From Buttiauxella agrestis (GTDB taxonomy: Bacteria; Pseudomonadota; Gammaproteobacteria; Enterobacterales; Enterobacteriaceae), in the NCBI RefSeq assembly GCF_900446255.1, contig NZ_UIGI01000001.1, forward strand, positions 4,242,763 to 4,306,762: DNA of 64,000 bases, given 5' to 3'. Positions 13,956 to 22,573 of the stretch are shown here, one piece after another. How positions within the stretch are numbered: the first letter of the stretch is position 1; every line of letters starts with the position of its first letter. The notes under the pieces were generated by a model. That model made no database searches. It saw only the letters and a program-made list of their open reading frames with translations, and was not told the origin of the DNA. Position numbers and translations under genes: made by a program.

Positions 13956-14444
13956 TCAGGCGTTCAAATCAGGAATGCGGCTCGCAAGATTTAAATACTT
14001 AGCGATCCAGTCAGCTGTTTTTTGCCAGTCAGAGAAAGGAATATCAGTATTTATCTGCCAGGTGACAGGGCAATAGTAGTTAGCTAATAGAATAACCACC
14101 CTGACCAAAAAACCATAAGGCAGGTTATTGGTATTACAGCGATAGTCGGCTGTTTGATGCATACCGCGAGTCAGTATAAATGCATCCCCTGCCTGCTGGC
14201 GGGCTCCGCTTCCGTTAAATGAAATAACGCCTAGCCCAATTAAGCTATCGTCAAACCGCAGCGACGTATTACCTGAATGCTCGCAGATGGTCAGGCTGGG
14301 ATAACCTGTGGTTTGCGATTGCGTTCTTATGAAGCGATAAGCGAAAGTCACGGCCCTGCATAGATCCAGCCACGCGTCTGGTTCAGCCTCCTGAACCTGT
14401 TTGATACGATATATTCCAGTATTGGAGGAAGTGTTATCGTTCAT
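13956..14444 (-). CDS. Unrecognised protein coupled to CbtA
   Basis: 162 residues; not recognised. It is probably cytosolic, with no signal peptide, one moderately hydrophobic patch (YGFLVRVVILLANYY) and several aromatic residues near the C-terminus. The start ATG 14444 overlaps the cbtA stop by four bases (ATGA), so the two are translationally coupled. Because the normal antitoxin gene cbeA is absent, this product is the nearest candidate to restrain the toxin; that is inference only. Confidence 0.65.
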   Translation of the reverse strand: MNDNTSSNTGIYRIKQVQEAEPDAWLDLCRAVTFAYRFIRTQSQTTGYPSLTICEHSGNTSLRFDDSLIGLGVISFNGSGARQQAGDAFILTRGMHQTADYRCNTNNLPYGFLVRVVILLANYYCPVTWQINTDIPFSDWQKTADWIAKYLNLASRIPDLNA

Positions 14445-14749
14445 GGCCTCTCCTCTTTTATTTGAGAAAATATTCCGGTAGCCCGCCGCGCACGCAGAAC
14501 ATCGACGACCTTGAGGTAAGGCTCTTCCCAGGAAAAACCATCGCGGTCTGTTCGTATTAATGCATAGCGTTCAACCTGGAAATTCACCGCATCTGCCAGC
14601 GAGATCCCCGCATCGATATGTTCCTGTATGACCTGGCTTTCACTAAACGGCGTATCGTTTAGCGTCAGGCCATAATGTTGCAGGAACAGATATGCCAGCA
14701 GAGTTTGCCAAGCTTCAGTCGGTGTCACAGCTTTAGAAATGGAAGTCAT
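14441..14749 (-). CDS. cbtA: CbtA/YeeV family toxin
   Basis: 102 residues of the type IV toxin family that blocks FtsZ and MreB polymerisation. It contains the family hallmarks HYGLTLNDTPF, HIDAGISLADAVNF, VERYALIRTD and the C-terminal VDVLRARRATG. In E. coli the antitoxin gene cbeA (yeeU) lies directly upstream. Here only 12 bases separate cbtA from the radC-like gene, so cbeA and yeeT are both missing. Confidence 0.88.
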   Translation of the reverse strand: MTSISKAVTPTEAWQTLLAYLFLQHYGLTLNDTPFSESQVIQEHIDAGISLADAVNFQVERYALIRTDRDGFSWEEPYLKVVDVLRARRATGIFSQIKEERP

Positions 14750-14761
14750 CAGAATGTATCC

Positions 14762-15211
14762 TCACAGCCAGCCGCGTTCCGCAAAAGATATCGATTCACC
14801 GTGTCCGATGACCACATGGTCCAGCACCTTGATACCCATCAGAGTTGATGCTTCGATCAAACGGTCTGTCACGGAACGGTCTGTACTGCTGGGCTCCGCA
14901 GAGCCTGATGGATGATTGTGTGCAAAGACCACTGCTGCCGCGTTGTGGCTTAAAGCCGTTTTAATAATTTCTCGTGGATAAACAGATGTGGCGTTGATGG
15001 TGCCCAATGACGTCATTTCACTGGCGATAAGGCGGTGCTGAGTATCAAGATATAGCACCATAAACACTTCACGTTCCAACTGCTCCAGTTGCAGACGTAG
15101 GTACTGCAGGGTCTCGGCGCTGGAATTAAAACTAACGGGTTTCTGTTTCATCTGTTTTTCAAGCAAGGTCAGCGCCATCTGGATAACGCGCTGGTGGGTT
15201 TGATATTGCAT
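14762..15211 (-). CDS. RadC-like JAB domain protein (YeeS/YkfG type)
   Basis: 149 residues with the complete JAMM metal site: Glu in the LEREVFMVLYLD region and HNHPSGSAEPSSTD (His 98, His 100, Asp 111). Despite the old name RadC, a repair role is doubtful; island-borne forms such as YeeS are of unknown function. It has the short form lacking the N-terminal helix-hairpin-helix region of chromosomal RadC. Lies between the yafZ-like gene and cbtA. Confidence 0.88.
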   Translation of the reverse strand: MQYQTHQRVIQMALTLLEKQMKQKPVSFNSSAETLQYLRLQLEQLEREVFMVLYLDTQHRLIASEMTSLGTINATSVYPREIIKTALSHNAAAVVFAHNHPSGSAEPSSTDRSVTDRLIEASTLMGIKVLDHVVIGHGESISFAERGWL

Positions 15212-15305
15212 GTGGAGAACTCCAATAAAAGAAAAGCCGCTATCCGGTGAGATAGCGGCCTTATCGGGATGACATTCAGTGAATTAAAAATAGATAAGAG
15301 AAGGC

Positions 15306-16124
15306 TCAGGAGGCCAGCTCCAGCATTTTTTCAGCCATAACCCAAAGGGCCCGGTTGAGCTTCACATCGCCATCGATACCTTTCACGGCGCGAGTATGGG
15401 CACGCTTGCCTTTGGTCGTTCGCCCCGACAGTCCACCTTTAATCAGGTTTTCCTGGATACGCTGATATGTGGTCCAGAGATCGGTACTTTCGTCCTGCCA
15501 GCGGCGAGCACTGAGAATTTGTGATTCGGTCACCGGCTGATGCTCTTCGCCAAAGCGATAAGTCAGCGCAGCTTTTGCCAGCGCCTGCTGTGCCGGTGCC
15601 GGTAACAACAGTGATTGCATGGCGTCGCGTTTCTCCTCTACCCGGTCAAATATCCCCAATACTTCGTATGCTCCCTCGATAACCTTCTCAACCACGTTGC
15701 CTTTATGCGGCACGCGCACTTCCCCAAAACTCTCACCGCAAATCAGCCCATTTTGGCAAACTGATCTAAAGAGTCCTGGCAGCATCTGGTACGAGCTGGA
15801 GCCGTCGTGGGAATTAAGGAGGATAATCTCAGGGACCTGATTACCTGTGATTTGACCTTCACGGCGCAGGCGAAGCATATGTTTGGTGTGCTCGCGTTTG
15901 TTTGGGTCACGTACGCGGGTTTGACAGGCAAAGAACGGCTGGAAGCCTTCACGCTGCAGGTTGTCTAAAAGTGAGATAGTCGGGATATACGTATATCGCT
16001 CACTGCGCGACTCGTGTTTCTCTTCGCTGAATACGCTGGGTACATAGTGTGCAAGCTCATCACGTGTCAGCGGGCGGTCGCGGCGTACAAGATTGGCTGC
16101 TCCAAAGCGGCTGGCTAATCGCAT
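15306..16124 (-). CDS. DUF932 protein (YafZ-like)
   Basis: 272 residues, matching remembered E. coli YafZ from CP4-6: MRLASRFG, LTRDELAHYVPSVFS, KHESRSERYTYIPT, ILLNSHDGSSSYQMLPG and LWTTYQRIQENLIKGGLSGR. DUF932 proteins resemble phage/plasmid-like (LGT_TIGR03299) proteins of unknown function. ATG 16145 is in frame, but ATG 16124 has a strong AAGGAG at the right distance and gives the family start. Confidence 0.85.
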   Translation of the reverse strand: MRLASRFGAANLVRRDRPLTRDELAHYVPSVFSEEKHESRSERYTYIPTISLLDNLQREGFQPFFACQTRVRDPNKREHTKHMLRLRREGQITGNQVPEIILLNSHDGSSSYQMLPGLFRSVCQNGLICGESFGEVRVPHKGNVVEKVIEGAYEVLGIFDRVEEKRDAMQSLLLPAPAQQALAKAALTYRFGEEHQPVTESQILSARRWQDESTDLWTTYQRIQENLIKGGLSGRTTKGKRAHTRAVKGIDGDVKLNRALWVMAEKMLELAS

Positions 16125-16267
16125 GGTTAACTCCTTATTTGGCATAAAAAGAAAAGGGCTGCCCCTCCCGAAGGAGGAACAGCCCTGTCAGTGCAGTAAT
16201 GTATGACCGGCTATGTATTTACCGGTGGAGGTTTTGGACCCGTTTTATCCAGGCTGTAATACCACTG

Positions 16268-16624
16268 TTATTTCCAGTTGAAGGTAAAGGCACCTTTACT
16301 GGTTTGTACGCTTAGCTCCAGAGGACGACACTGCGTGAAGTTGCTGTTACTGGGTGTGGTAAAGGACAGCGTCTGACCGTACTCCAGACGTTTGTTCACA
16401 TTCTGTCCCCTCCCCGACATTGAAATCAGACAGTTACCCCGGTTCAGGGTGATTGACTGGATAGTAATGTCATTTTCAAGGCTGGTCAGCGTCAGTTGCC
16501 AGACTGGAAAATTAACTTTCGGGAGATAAGTTCCCTGGGTATTGACAGACAACGGTGCATTATCCGCCAGCGCAGGAAGCGCGACGGTAAGTAGTAGGGT
16601 GATAAGCAGGGTTTTAAACATCAT
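16268..16624 (-). CDS. Small exported protein, IrmA-like
   Basis: 118 residues: signal peptide (FKTLLITLLLTVALPALA), then a compact beta-rich domain with two cysteines (RGNCLIS and FTQCRPL) suited to one disulfide. Pattern and island context (near radC/yeeP-type genes) recall IrmA, the small secreted interleukin-receptor mimic of uropathogenic E. coli. I recall the similarity in outline only, so the family call is tentative; export is well supported. Confidence 0.5.
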   Translation of the reverse strand: MMFKTLLITLLLTVALPALADNAPLSVNTQGTYLPKVNFPVWQLTLTSLENDITIQSITLNRGNCLISMSGRGQNVNKRLEYGQTLSFTTPSNSNFTQCRPLELSVQTSKGAFTFNWK

Positions 16625-16678
16625 TAAAATTCCTTATTAACAACGGGTTGTATTCTGGCGCATAGGCCAGATGCAGCA

Positions 16679-17170
16679 TCAGAAGCCATTGGCCTGGGCA
16701 ACCCCGTCATCCGCCAATGCGTGGCTGATGTTGTTCACCACCGTATGAGGGTCGAGCTTTACCTCTGCCAGCAGTTTTCCGGTGTCCGGAGCGCCCTTAA
16801 ATACATAAAGTGAAGCTACTGGCTCACCCTCATCGTTTGTTCCAGCGGATACCTGGTAGCGGGTTTCTCCGTTACGAACAGTGAATTCCTGAATACTGAT
16901 GACCTGATTGATCTGGTACGCGTAAGTGGTGCTGGCCGCTGGAACAGTAATATCCATCTCTTTATTTGTTGCTCCGGTTTTGCCAAAGGAATAAGACACG
17001 TGCAGGGTATCAATACAGATTTCGACTTCTTTGTTATGGTTGAGCGTCTGCGCATAAAAGACCGGCTTTACACAGCGCGGACCTTCAGCCTGGACAGCGT
17101 TCATACATGACAGCAACAGCCCGGTGCTTAACAGCAGAACGCTGACGATACTTTTTAATTGATCTGTCAT
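16679..17170 (-). CDS. Exported protein of unknown function
   Basis: 163 residues with a signal peptide containing a lipobox-like stretch (LLLSTGLLLSCMNAVQA). Cleavage after QA looks more natural than lipoylation. The mature part has two cysteines (PRCVKPV, VEICIDT), as in a disulfide-bonded periplasmic domain. It ends three bases after the gene upstream starts its leader: 17173-17727 stops immediately before it. Family not recognised; it is likely co-expressed with its neighbours. Confidence 0.6.
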   Translation of the reverse strand: MTDQLKSIVSVLLLSTGLLLSCMNAVQAEGPRCVKPVFYAQTLNHNKEVEICIDTLHVSYSFGKTGATNKEMDITVPAASTTYAYQINQVISIQEFTVRNGETRYQVSAGTNDEGEPVASLYVFKGAPDTGKLLAEVKLDPHTVVNNISHALADDGVAQANGF

Positions 17171-17172
17171 TT

Positions 17173-17727
17173 TTATTCCCCCAGTTCGGGTAATACGACA
17201 TAAATATCCCTGCCCCTGACTTCAATGGTCATTGGCTCCTTGTTACCGGTGTTCATCAGTGCCTGAGCCCGATAAAAACGCTCGCTGACCTCTTCCTTTA
17301 AATCTGTTACGCGAATACAGCGTTCATCAATGCCTTCACGTTGCATGATCTGGCTAACAGTAGAACAGGCGCTCTTTGCAAGTTGTTCGGTACCCGACTG
17401 CTTTTTAAAATGATTACCGGCCACTGCTGACAATACGGTGCAAATCAGCCAAACCTGTAACAAACGCCAGGGTTTCCCCTGACGCTCGTCCCGTTGTCGC
17501 AGATAAACCATCGGTAATAGGAAATATAAAAATGAAGGTGCGCGTTTTTCTTGTTTCATCAAGCTGAGTCGGTCCAGCAGCACCCAAATAAGGGAAAGCA
17601 CCATATACAGGCCAAGGGCAATCTCTGTAGGGCAGAAAATGGCGAAGGGTACCCAGAGTATTGGAAGGCCAATGGACAAACACCAGGCGTAGGTGTCTTG
17701 CTTGAGAAACGGATAAGGTTTCAACAT
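17173..17727 (-). CDS. Inner-membrane protein of unknown function
   Basis: 184 residues with three or four hydrophobic segments (AWCLSIGLPILWVPFAIF, EIALGLYMVLSLIWVLL, FLYFLLPMVYL, LLQVWLICTVLSAVAG) and a soluble C-terminal 90 residues. Not recognised; position in the module parallels yeeR of CP4-44, but I see no clear match. It directly abuts the exported-protein gene at 17170. Confidence 0.6.
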   Translation of the reverse strand: MLKPYPFLKQDTYAWCLSIGLPILWVPFAIFCPTEIALGLYMVLSLIWVLLDRLSLMKQEKRAPSFLYFLLPMVYLRQRDERQGKPWRLLQVWLICTVLSAVAGNHFKKQSGTEQLAKSACSTVSQIMQREGIDERCIRVTDLKEEVSERFYRAQALMNTGNKEPMTIEVRGRDIYVVLPELGE

Positions 17728-17897
17728 AGAGAAATATTCCTTTATTAATAATTAATTAGTAAATATTGGGATTAAACGACCTCCCCAGCGAGGGGATCGT
17801 ATCGGGATGTAAAGAGGAGAGATAATCGTTAGTGAAGATCAATAAACCGAAACCGATCGTTGAAAACTATCGGAAATAACGATCAAAAATAACAATT

Positions 17898-17950
17898 CAA
17901 TAGTCTCAGACTATTATTATTTTATGTTCGATCGGCGAAACAGATCGAAC
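17898..17950 (-). terminator. Two hairpins downstream of the YeeP-like GTPase gene
   Basis: GTTCGATC / GATCGAAC (17926-17933, 17943-17950) and AATAGTCT / AGACTATT (17899-17915) lie in an AT-rich stretch just past the GTPase stop. Probable transcription end; no long T-run. Confidence 0.4.
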
Positions 17951-17974
17951 GCGTGAGCTGCTGACCGTGAGAAA

Positions 17975-18859
17975 TCAGAACAGGAGATGCCAGACGGCAC
18001 GGACAACAGAAAGCAGCCTTTGGCGAAGCCGTTTAAACTGACGGACCAGCACACCAGTGGTTTGCATTGCACAGAGCGCATCATCGAAAATATGGCCAAC
18101 TCCACGGGCAAAGTTGTCCTGCGCTGTGTTGATAACATTCTTCGTACGATACTCAGGCTCAAGCTGACGGGTAACCGCACTGCTGGCGTTATCCGGCAAA
18201 GCACGAATGAAGGTTTCTGCCCAGAGGAGCATATTGAACCCCTCCGACGCCGATACGGCCAGAACAGGATGCTGGGGGGAAAACAGGGCATTGATCTGCG
18301 CTATTTTTACCTGCAGGTGCTGTTGCTGAAGTAAAGAAGGTTGGTGGGTGACGAGATCCCACTCCCGGCAAGGCTCTATTTTATCGGCCTGGTTGAGGAC
18401 GAACAGAAAACCAGCGGGATCTGCCCCCTGAGAAATCAATTGATTATAGCAACGGATATCATCATTCCACGCCCGGTCATCCGCCTTCAGCACCCAGATA
18501 ATCAAGTCCAGTTTACCCAGCCAGTGTTGATATAACCCTGTATAAATGCGGTCAAGTTCCGGCGTTTCACCTATTCCAGGAAAGTCCACAATGAGTAAGA
18601 CATACGGCGCAAGGCTCAGTTGATAACGCCCTATCTGTCGGGTACACCCCTTGACTGCGCTGACTTTGGCGGGTGGCGGGGTAAATAGGGTATTGCAGAG
18701 GCTGGATTTACCCACACCGGTTTTACCCATAATGCCAATCGTTGGCTCGTAATGAATACACCGATGTATATGTTTGAGAATGGCAAGGGAGAGGTATTCA
18801 GGGAGAAAGGAGAGTGGTTGTATCAAGGCAGAGATACCTTGTTCGGTTTTATCTGGCAC
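17975..18859 (-). CDS. YeeP/YkfA/YfjP-type GTPase
   Basis: 294 residues. G1 GKTGVGKSS (about 45-53), G3 DFPGIGET (about 92-99) and G4 NQAD (about 156-159) are intact; belongs to the Era-like GTPases found in CP4-57, CP4-44 and CP4-6 (YfjP, YeeP, YkfA). Cellular role unknown. The start codon is GTG 18859 with GGAGG six bases upstream. It stands first in the leftward set of island genes. Confidence 0.85.
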   Translation of the reverse strand: MPDKTEQGISALIQPLSFLPEYLSLAILKHIHRCIHYEPTIGIMGKTGVGKSSLCNTLFTPPPAKVSAVKGCTRQIGRYQLSLAPYVLLIVDFPGIGETPELDRIYTGLYQHWLGKLDLIIWVLKADDRAWNDDIRCYNQLISQGADPAGFLFVLNQADKIEPCREWDLVTHQPSLLQQQHLQVKIAQINALFSPQHPVLAVSASEGFNMLLWAETFIRALPDNASSAVTRQLEPEYRTKNVINTAQDNFARGVGHIFDDALCAMQTTGVLVRQFKRLRQRLLSVVRAVWHLLF

Positions 18860-18968
18860 GTTAACCTCCGTGATTTGAAATTACAAAACGGCAGAAAAAT
18901 CTGCTGCCGTTCTCATGGAGATAATATAGGTTTGAAAACATTTACAACTAAAAACCTCAGATGCCGAC

Positions 18969-19757
18969 TTATCCGAAATGTCTTTTTTTCTGCGTGTCAT
19001 TCATTGGCTTCAGTCTGACTCTGTCTTTATTGAAGGTGATATCAACTCCTTTGAGCAAAGGGAAAGGAAACTTGTCTGATGGGAAAGCTTTAGCGGTTGT
19101 TCGTACAGGGATGAAAAATGCACCGACAGTTTCCAGGGGTACAATTTCTGCCAGTTGGCATAATCCCATATTCTTTCTTACTCTGGATTTTGAAAGGTCT
19201 CTGAATTTAATATATTGGATATTTTCGAAATCATATTTACCCCACCACCTCGCCCATTCAGACCGAGTGACATGGATGAGGGTACAGTTTGCTAAAAAAT
19301 TACCCTCGCAATTTCCAGTCTCTGAGACATTACTATTATAGTAACAAGTAACATAGGTTTTAATCACAACCAAGAAACTCTCATCATAGCTAGGATTGTT
19401 GAAGTTTGAAGAGATATGTTGATAGATCTTTTCATCAATTTCCTTCATCAAACTTTTGTGATCAAGTCTCTTTTGAGTTGCTTTACTCTCTAGTGAAAAT
19501 GCAGGCAGGGCTATAAAGGAAATCAGTCCGCTAACCTCAATCCTTCTTGAACTGGTGTACTCAGGATAAATTCGAACCACACCGACTTCTTCCTGATTTA
19601 ATTCAACAGAAGCTGCGTTTTCTCTTTCACGTGTTACCAGTGAATAAAGATAGTGTGAAGCACTTTTCTTTCCATTCGGCTTTGCGGCTTTATCCCTCAG
19701 AAACTTATCGGTTTCATCATCAGAGTAGTACATCGTCGCCTTGTATTTATAACCCAT
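18969..19757 (-). CDS. Unrecognised 262-residue protein
   Basis: Not recognised. The N-terminus (MYYSDDETDKFLRDKAA, then KKSASHYLYSLVTRERE) has the length and polarity pattern of a ribbon-helix-helix or similar small DNA-binding domain. The remainder is a mixed alpha/beta region with several aromatic residues and a basic C-terminus (KPMNDTQKKRHFG). No signal peptide or membrane span. Codon use is AT-richer than the GTPase next to it, suggesting separate arrival. Confidence 0.55.
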   Translation of the reverse strand: MGYKYKATMYYSDDETDKFLRDKAAKPNGKKSASHYLYSLVTRERENAASVELNQEEVGVVRIYPEYTSSRRIEVSGLISFIALPAFSLESKATQKRLDHKSLMKEIDEKIYQHISSNFNNPSYDESFLVVIKTYVTCYYNSNVSETGNCEGNFLANCTLIHVTRSEWARWWGKYDFENIQYIKFRDLSKSRVRKNMGLCQLAEIVPLETVGAFFIPVRTTAKAFPSDKFPFPLLKGVDITFNKDRVRLKPMNDTQKKRHFG

Positions 19758-20028
19758 TTTTTCGTACCTCTCTCCATAGCAACAGCATCAAAATTAATAC
19801 TCCTTCGGTAACTGCTTAAGCTTTCCTCACCCAAAATGGTCATCGCTAGGTGCTGGTCAAAAAACGATGTCATCGCATAATTATGACCTACTTTTAGGTT
19901 ATATAAAATATTTAAGTAACCTATTTAAAAGTGACCTATTTTAGATTTATATGTTGGCAATCATGTAAATACATGAAAACCACTTTGCGCGTGATAATGA
20001 ACAGTAACTCTAGGTTTTCTTAAGAAGA
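19758..20028. other. Intergenic stretch, no gene seen
   Basis: AT-rich DNA between the unknown minus-strand gene and a transposase scar. Short repeats of ACCTA/TTTTAGG type occur near 19885-19945, with no clear operator symmetry. Confidence 0.4.
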
Positions 20029-20288
20029 TTGCAGTCAAAACAGAAGAGCAGCAGAGTGAAACCTGTAAGCGCCTGATGGAAATTCCCGGCGTGGGGCCGT
20101 TAATTGCCACGGCGGAAGTTGCCACCATGGAAGAAGCATCAGCATTCAAATCAGGGCGTGAATTCGCTGCTTATGTAGGTCTGGTACCGAACCAGACTGG
20201 TTCCGGTGGAAGTGCGCCTGCAGGGGGATAAGCAAACGTGGTGAACCACTTCAGACAACGTATAAGCGCAAGAGGAATATGAGCTAAA
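20029..20288 (+). pseudogene. IS110-family transposase fragment
   Basis: Translating in pieces gives LMEIPGVGPLIATAEVATME, GREFAAYVGLVPNQTGSGG, and after two frame changes near 20213 and 20227, VRLQG and ISKRGEPLQTTYKR. This is the C-terminal helix-hairpin-helix / transposase_20 part of IS110 transposases. Both ends are missing, so it is an inactive scar. Confidence 0.8.
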
Positions 20289-20588
20289 TCCTTCGAAAAG
20301 TTCAACGATAACTCGGGAGTAATTTCAGCAGGTTTACAGGCTCGTCGAGGCCTGATTTTGGCGAATCCTTCTACTATTGCAAACTGCCTTTATCCACTCG
20401 CCCTTGTCTCCGTATTGTTAATAATGGCCATTAAGTCATCTAAAGATATAGGGGTATGAATAGAGCTATTAGTACGACATAACCACCTGTATGCACTTGA
20501 GTACCGTCAGTACAAGAGAGGCTGACACTCAGTAAAAAATTACCAGAGATCCGATGAACTGAACTCAATCAGCTAAGGACTCAACGTA
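20289..20588. other. 300-base stretch, no gene seen
   Basis: No coding frame or strong repeat. It presumably holds the promoter of the Gp2-like gene starting at 20589. Confidence 0.4.
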
Positions 20589-21230
20589 ATGAACAAGAAG
20601 AAATCAGATAAATGCACACCTAATGAATACTATGTCAAAAGGATCAGCGAAACGGTAGATAAAGCCCTGGCGGACTATCCGCGTGTGATGGCTGTCAGAT
20701 TTGACCTTCGCTTCCCTGACGAAGAAGACAGGATGGATTGCCCTACACGCTATTACGACGCTCCCGATGTTATTTCCAACTTTATTGCCTCAGTGAAATC
20801 CCAGATTGAAGAAGACATTAAGCGCAAGAGAAAAGCAGGTAAGACAACGCTGACCTGTAAGGTAAGGTTCGTATGGGTGCGAGAACTCAATCAGGATGAA
20901 ACAAAGCACCACTATCACGTTCTTCTGCTACTTAACAAGGATGCCTATCCCTGGCCTGGTAAAATACAAACAGAACCGATGTTTAATTTTTACAGCATCT
21001 ATCAAATCGTGATTAACGCCTGGATCCGGGCAATTAAACGTGATGACCATGAAAAAAACCATCATGGGCTTATCCATCTTCCAATCAGGGGTTTTTATTC
21101 TTTAAATCGTAATAAACCTCACTTTAAGGCTGATTACGAAGCATTAATTGAGAGAGCAATATATTTGGCTAAAGAATTTAGTAAAGACCACTCAGACGGC
21201 AGGCGTAATCTGGGTTGTTCTCAGGGGTAA
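20589..21230 (+). CDS. Inovirus Gp2 / YfjJ-YagK family protein
   Basis: 213 residues of the inovirus-type Gp2 family (DUF3296), found in CP4 prophages as YfjJ and YagK. The central RELNQDETKHHYHVLLLLNKD stretch contains an HxH-like histidine cluster like that of HUH replication initiators. The C-terminal KADYEALIERAIYLAKEFSK would supply a tyrosine region. Enzyme activity is inferred from relatives and is not certain. It precedes alpA, as in CP4-57, where alpA lies close to yfjI/yfjJ. Confidence 0.8.
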   Translation: MNKKKSDKCTPNEYYVKRISETVDKALADYPRVMAVRFDLRFPDEEDRMDCPTRYYDAPDVISNFIASVKSQIEEDIKRKRKAGKTTLTCKVRFVWVRELNQDETKHHYHVLLLLNKDAYPWPGKIQTEPMFNFYSIYQIVINAWIRAIKRDDHEKNHHGLIHLPIRGFYSLNRNKPHFKADYEALIERAIYLAKEFSKDHSDGRRNLGCSQG

Positions 21231-21351
21231 GCAGCAAGAAAGTATTTTATTACTCACATGTGAATGTTGAGAAGGAGAAAGTGCCAACGGTCAATCAGAC
21301 CTATACGGCACATCTCCATACCTCTAAACGTTCCATATGGAGACCGTCATT

Positions 21352-21564
21352 ATGACAACTCAGAATAACTTACCCTTCCAGCTCAACGACGAGCTTGTCG
21401 ATATGGTATTCATCACCACCTACACAAAAATGACGGATAAGTGGTTCTACAAACTTATTCAGGATGGCGTCTTCCCGAAACCCATCAAACTCGGGCGCAG
21501 CTCCCGCTGGCTCAAAAGCGAAGTGGAAACCTGGATGCAGCAGCGTATTGCCCAGTCCCGCTAA
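21352..21564 (+). CDS. alpA: AlpA family excision regulator
   Basis: 70 residues with a MerR-like winged helix: MVFITTYTKMTDKWFYKLIQ, FPKPIKLGRSSRWLKSEVE, WMQQRIAQSR. AlpA activates integrase/excisionase expression in CP4-57; P4 Vis is similar. ATG 21352 is preferred over the in-frame 21337 ATG because it gives the family start; the ribosome-binding site is weak for both. Probably controls excision of element A. Confidence 0.88.
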   Translation: MTTQNNLPFQLNDELVDMVFITTYTKMTDKWFYKLIQDGVFPKPIKLGRSSRWLKSEVETWMQQRIAQSR

Positions 21565-21704
21565 TAATCCCCAACTCAGCCATTTACCGCTAAATCACCG
21601 CCCATCCATATGAACTAAATCACGCCGTCATACACACCCCCGCTAGTCTGCCCATACAGGGACGGCTTTTGCCTGCGTGCTGTCTGGCGGTAAGGAACAA
21701 CATC

Positions 21705-22139
21705 ATGTATGCCAAATCTTTTATTGCCCATGCTTCACGTGGACGCCTGACCTCAGCTGCCACAGCAAAAACATACCCTTACAACCGCTACGTCTGTCAC
21801 TTGTGCAAAAGTGCGTTGGCCTTCCATCCAGAGTGGGGCACGCATCGCCCCTGGTTTGAACATACCGCAGATACCCTAACTAAGAACGGGCGTGAACACT
21901 GCCCCTACATAACTGTCGTTCTCGATGAATTGAACCTTATTCAGAGGCTGCGACGTCTGGTGAAAGATACACACCCTGTGGTGCGTAAGGCTGATTGGCA
22001 ATGTGCTGGTTGTGGTCGCCACTACCATGGAGAACGCTACTGCCTCAGTTGCCGTACGGGTACTTACAGTAAGGAAGTGGCGTTGTCACCAACGCTAAAG
22101 CCTGACACCGTAACGGGAGGTGCCGCATGCGCATGCTGA
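21705..22139 (+). CDS. Putative zinc-ribbon protein, copy 1
   Basis: 144 residues. Two metal-binding clusters: YVCHLCKSAL with HRPWFEHT, and WQCAGCGRHYHGERYCLSCRTG. The first resembles the zinc-finger plus PWFEH signature of island zinc-ribbon and CoiA-like N-domains. Function unknown. ATG 21705 has TAAGGAAC upstream; an in-frame start at 21669 lacks support. It is a paralogue of the next gene and overlaps it by 13 bases. Confidence 0.65.
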   Translation: MYAKSFIAHASRGRLTSAATAKTYPYNRYVCHLCKSALAFHPEWGTHRPWFEHTADTLTKNGREHCPYITVVLDELNLIQRLRRLVKDTHPVVRKADWQCAGCGRHYHGERYCLSCRTGTYSKEVALSPTLKPDTVTGGAACAC

Positions 22140-22531
22140 AGTGTTATCTGGCAAGCGACAGGGTCGGGCAATTTGTTATAGCCAAAGATGCGATGCGCTC
22201 ACCCGGCAGCGCATGGACCTGTGTCTCGTGCGGTTGTCCATTGGTGCTTCATGCTGGCATGCCCGGTGAGTCGCCCTGGTTCGAGCATGACCAGCACACC
22301 GTCGCCACGAATGTACTGATGAAATGCGCGCACTTAGATCCCCAGGTCAAGGCCGACGTCCGGTTAAACCAGCTACGCAAGGCTATCGGCGAGCTAGATG
22401 CTCATGCCAGCGTGCTGTCATGGTACTGCGCGTGGTGTGGCAGCCATTATCATGGGGCCAAATTATGCAGCGCGTGCGGTACCGGAATATATAGTATTGA
22501 AGAAGTAAACTGGCAGGCGAATTACGCCTGA
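22127..22531 (+). CDS. Putative zinc-ribbon protein, copy 2
   Basis: 134 residues, arranged like copy 1: WTCVSCGCPL, ESPWFEHDQHT, then WYCAWCGSHYHGAKLCSACGTGIYS. Shared spacing of the Cys pairs and the HYHG motif show tandem duplication and divergence. Start 22127 has GGGAGG eight bases upstream inside the end of copy 1. Function unknown. Confidence 0.65.
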   Translation: MRMLKCYLASDRVGQFVIAKDAMRSPGSAWTCVSCGCPLVLHAGMPGESPWFEHDQHTVATNVLMKCAHLDPQVKADVRLNQLRKAIGELDAHASVLSWYCAWCGSHYHGAKLCSACGTGIYSIEEVNWQANYA

Positions 22532-22573
22532 ATTGCCCGTGCGGCTCAATGTCATTAGGCGATACTGCTTCCT

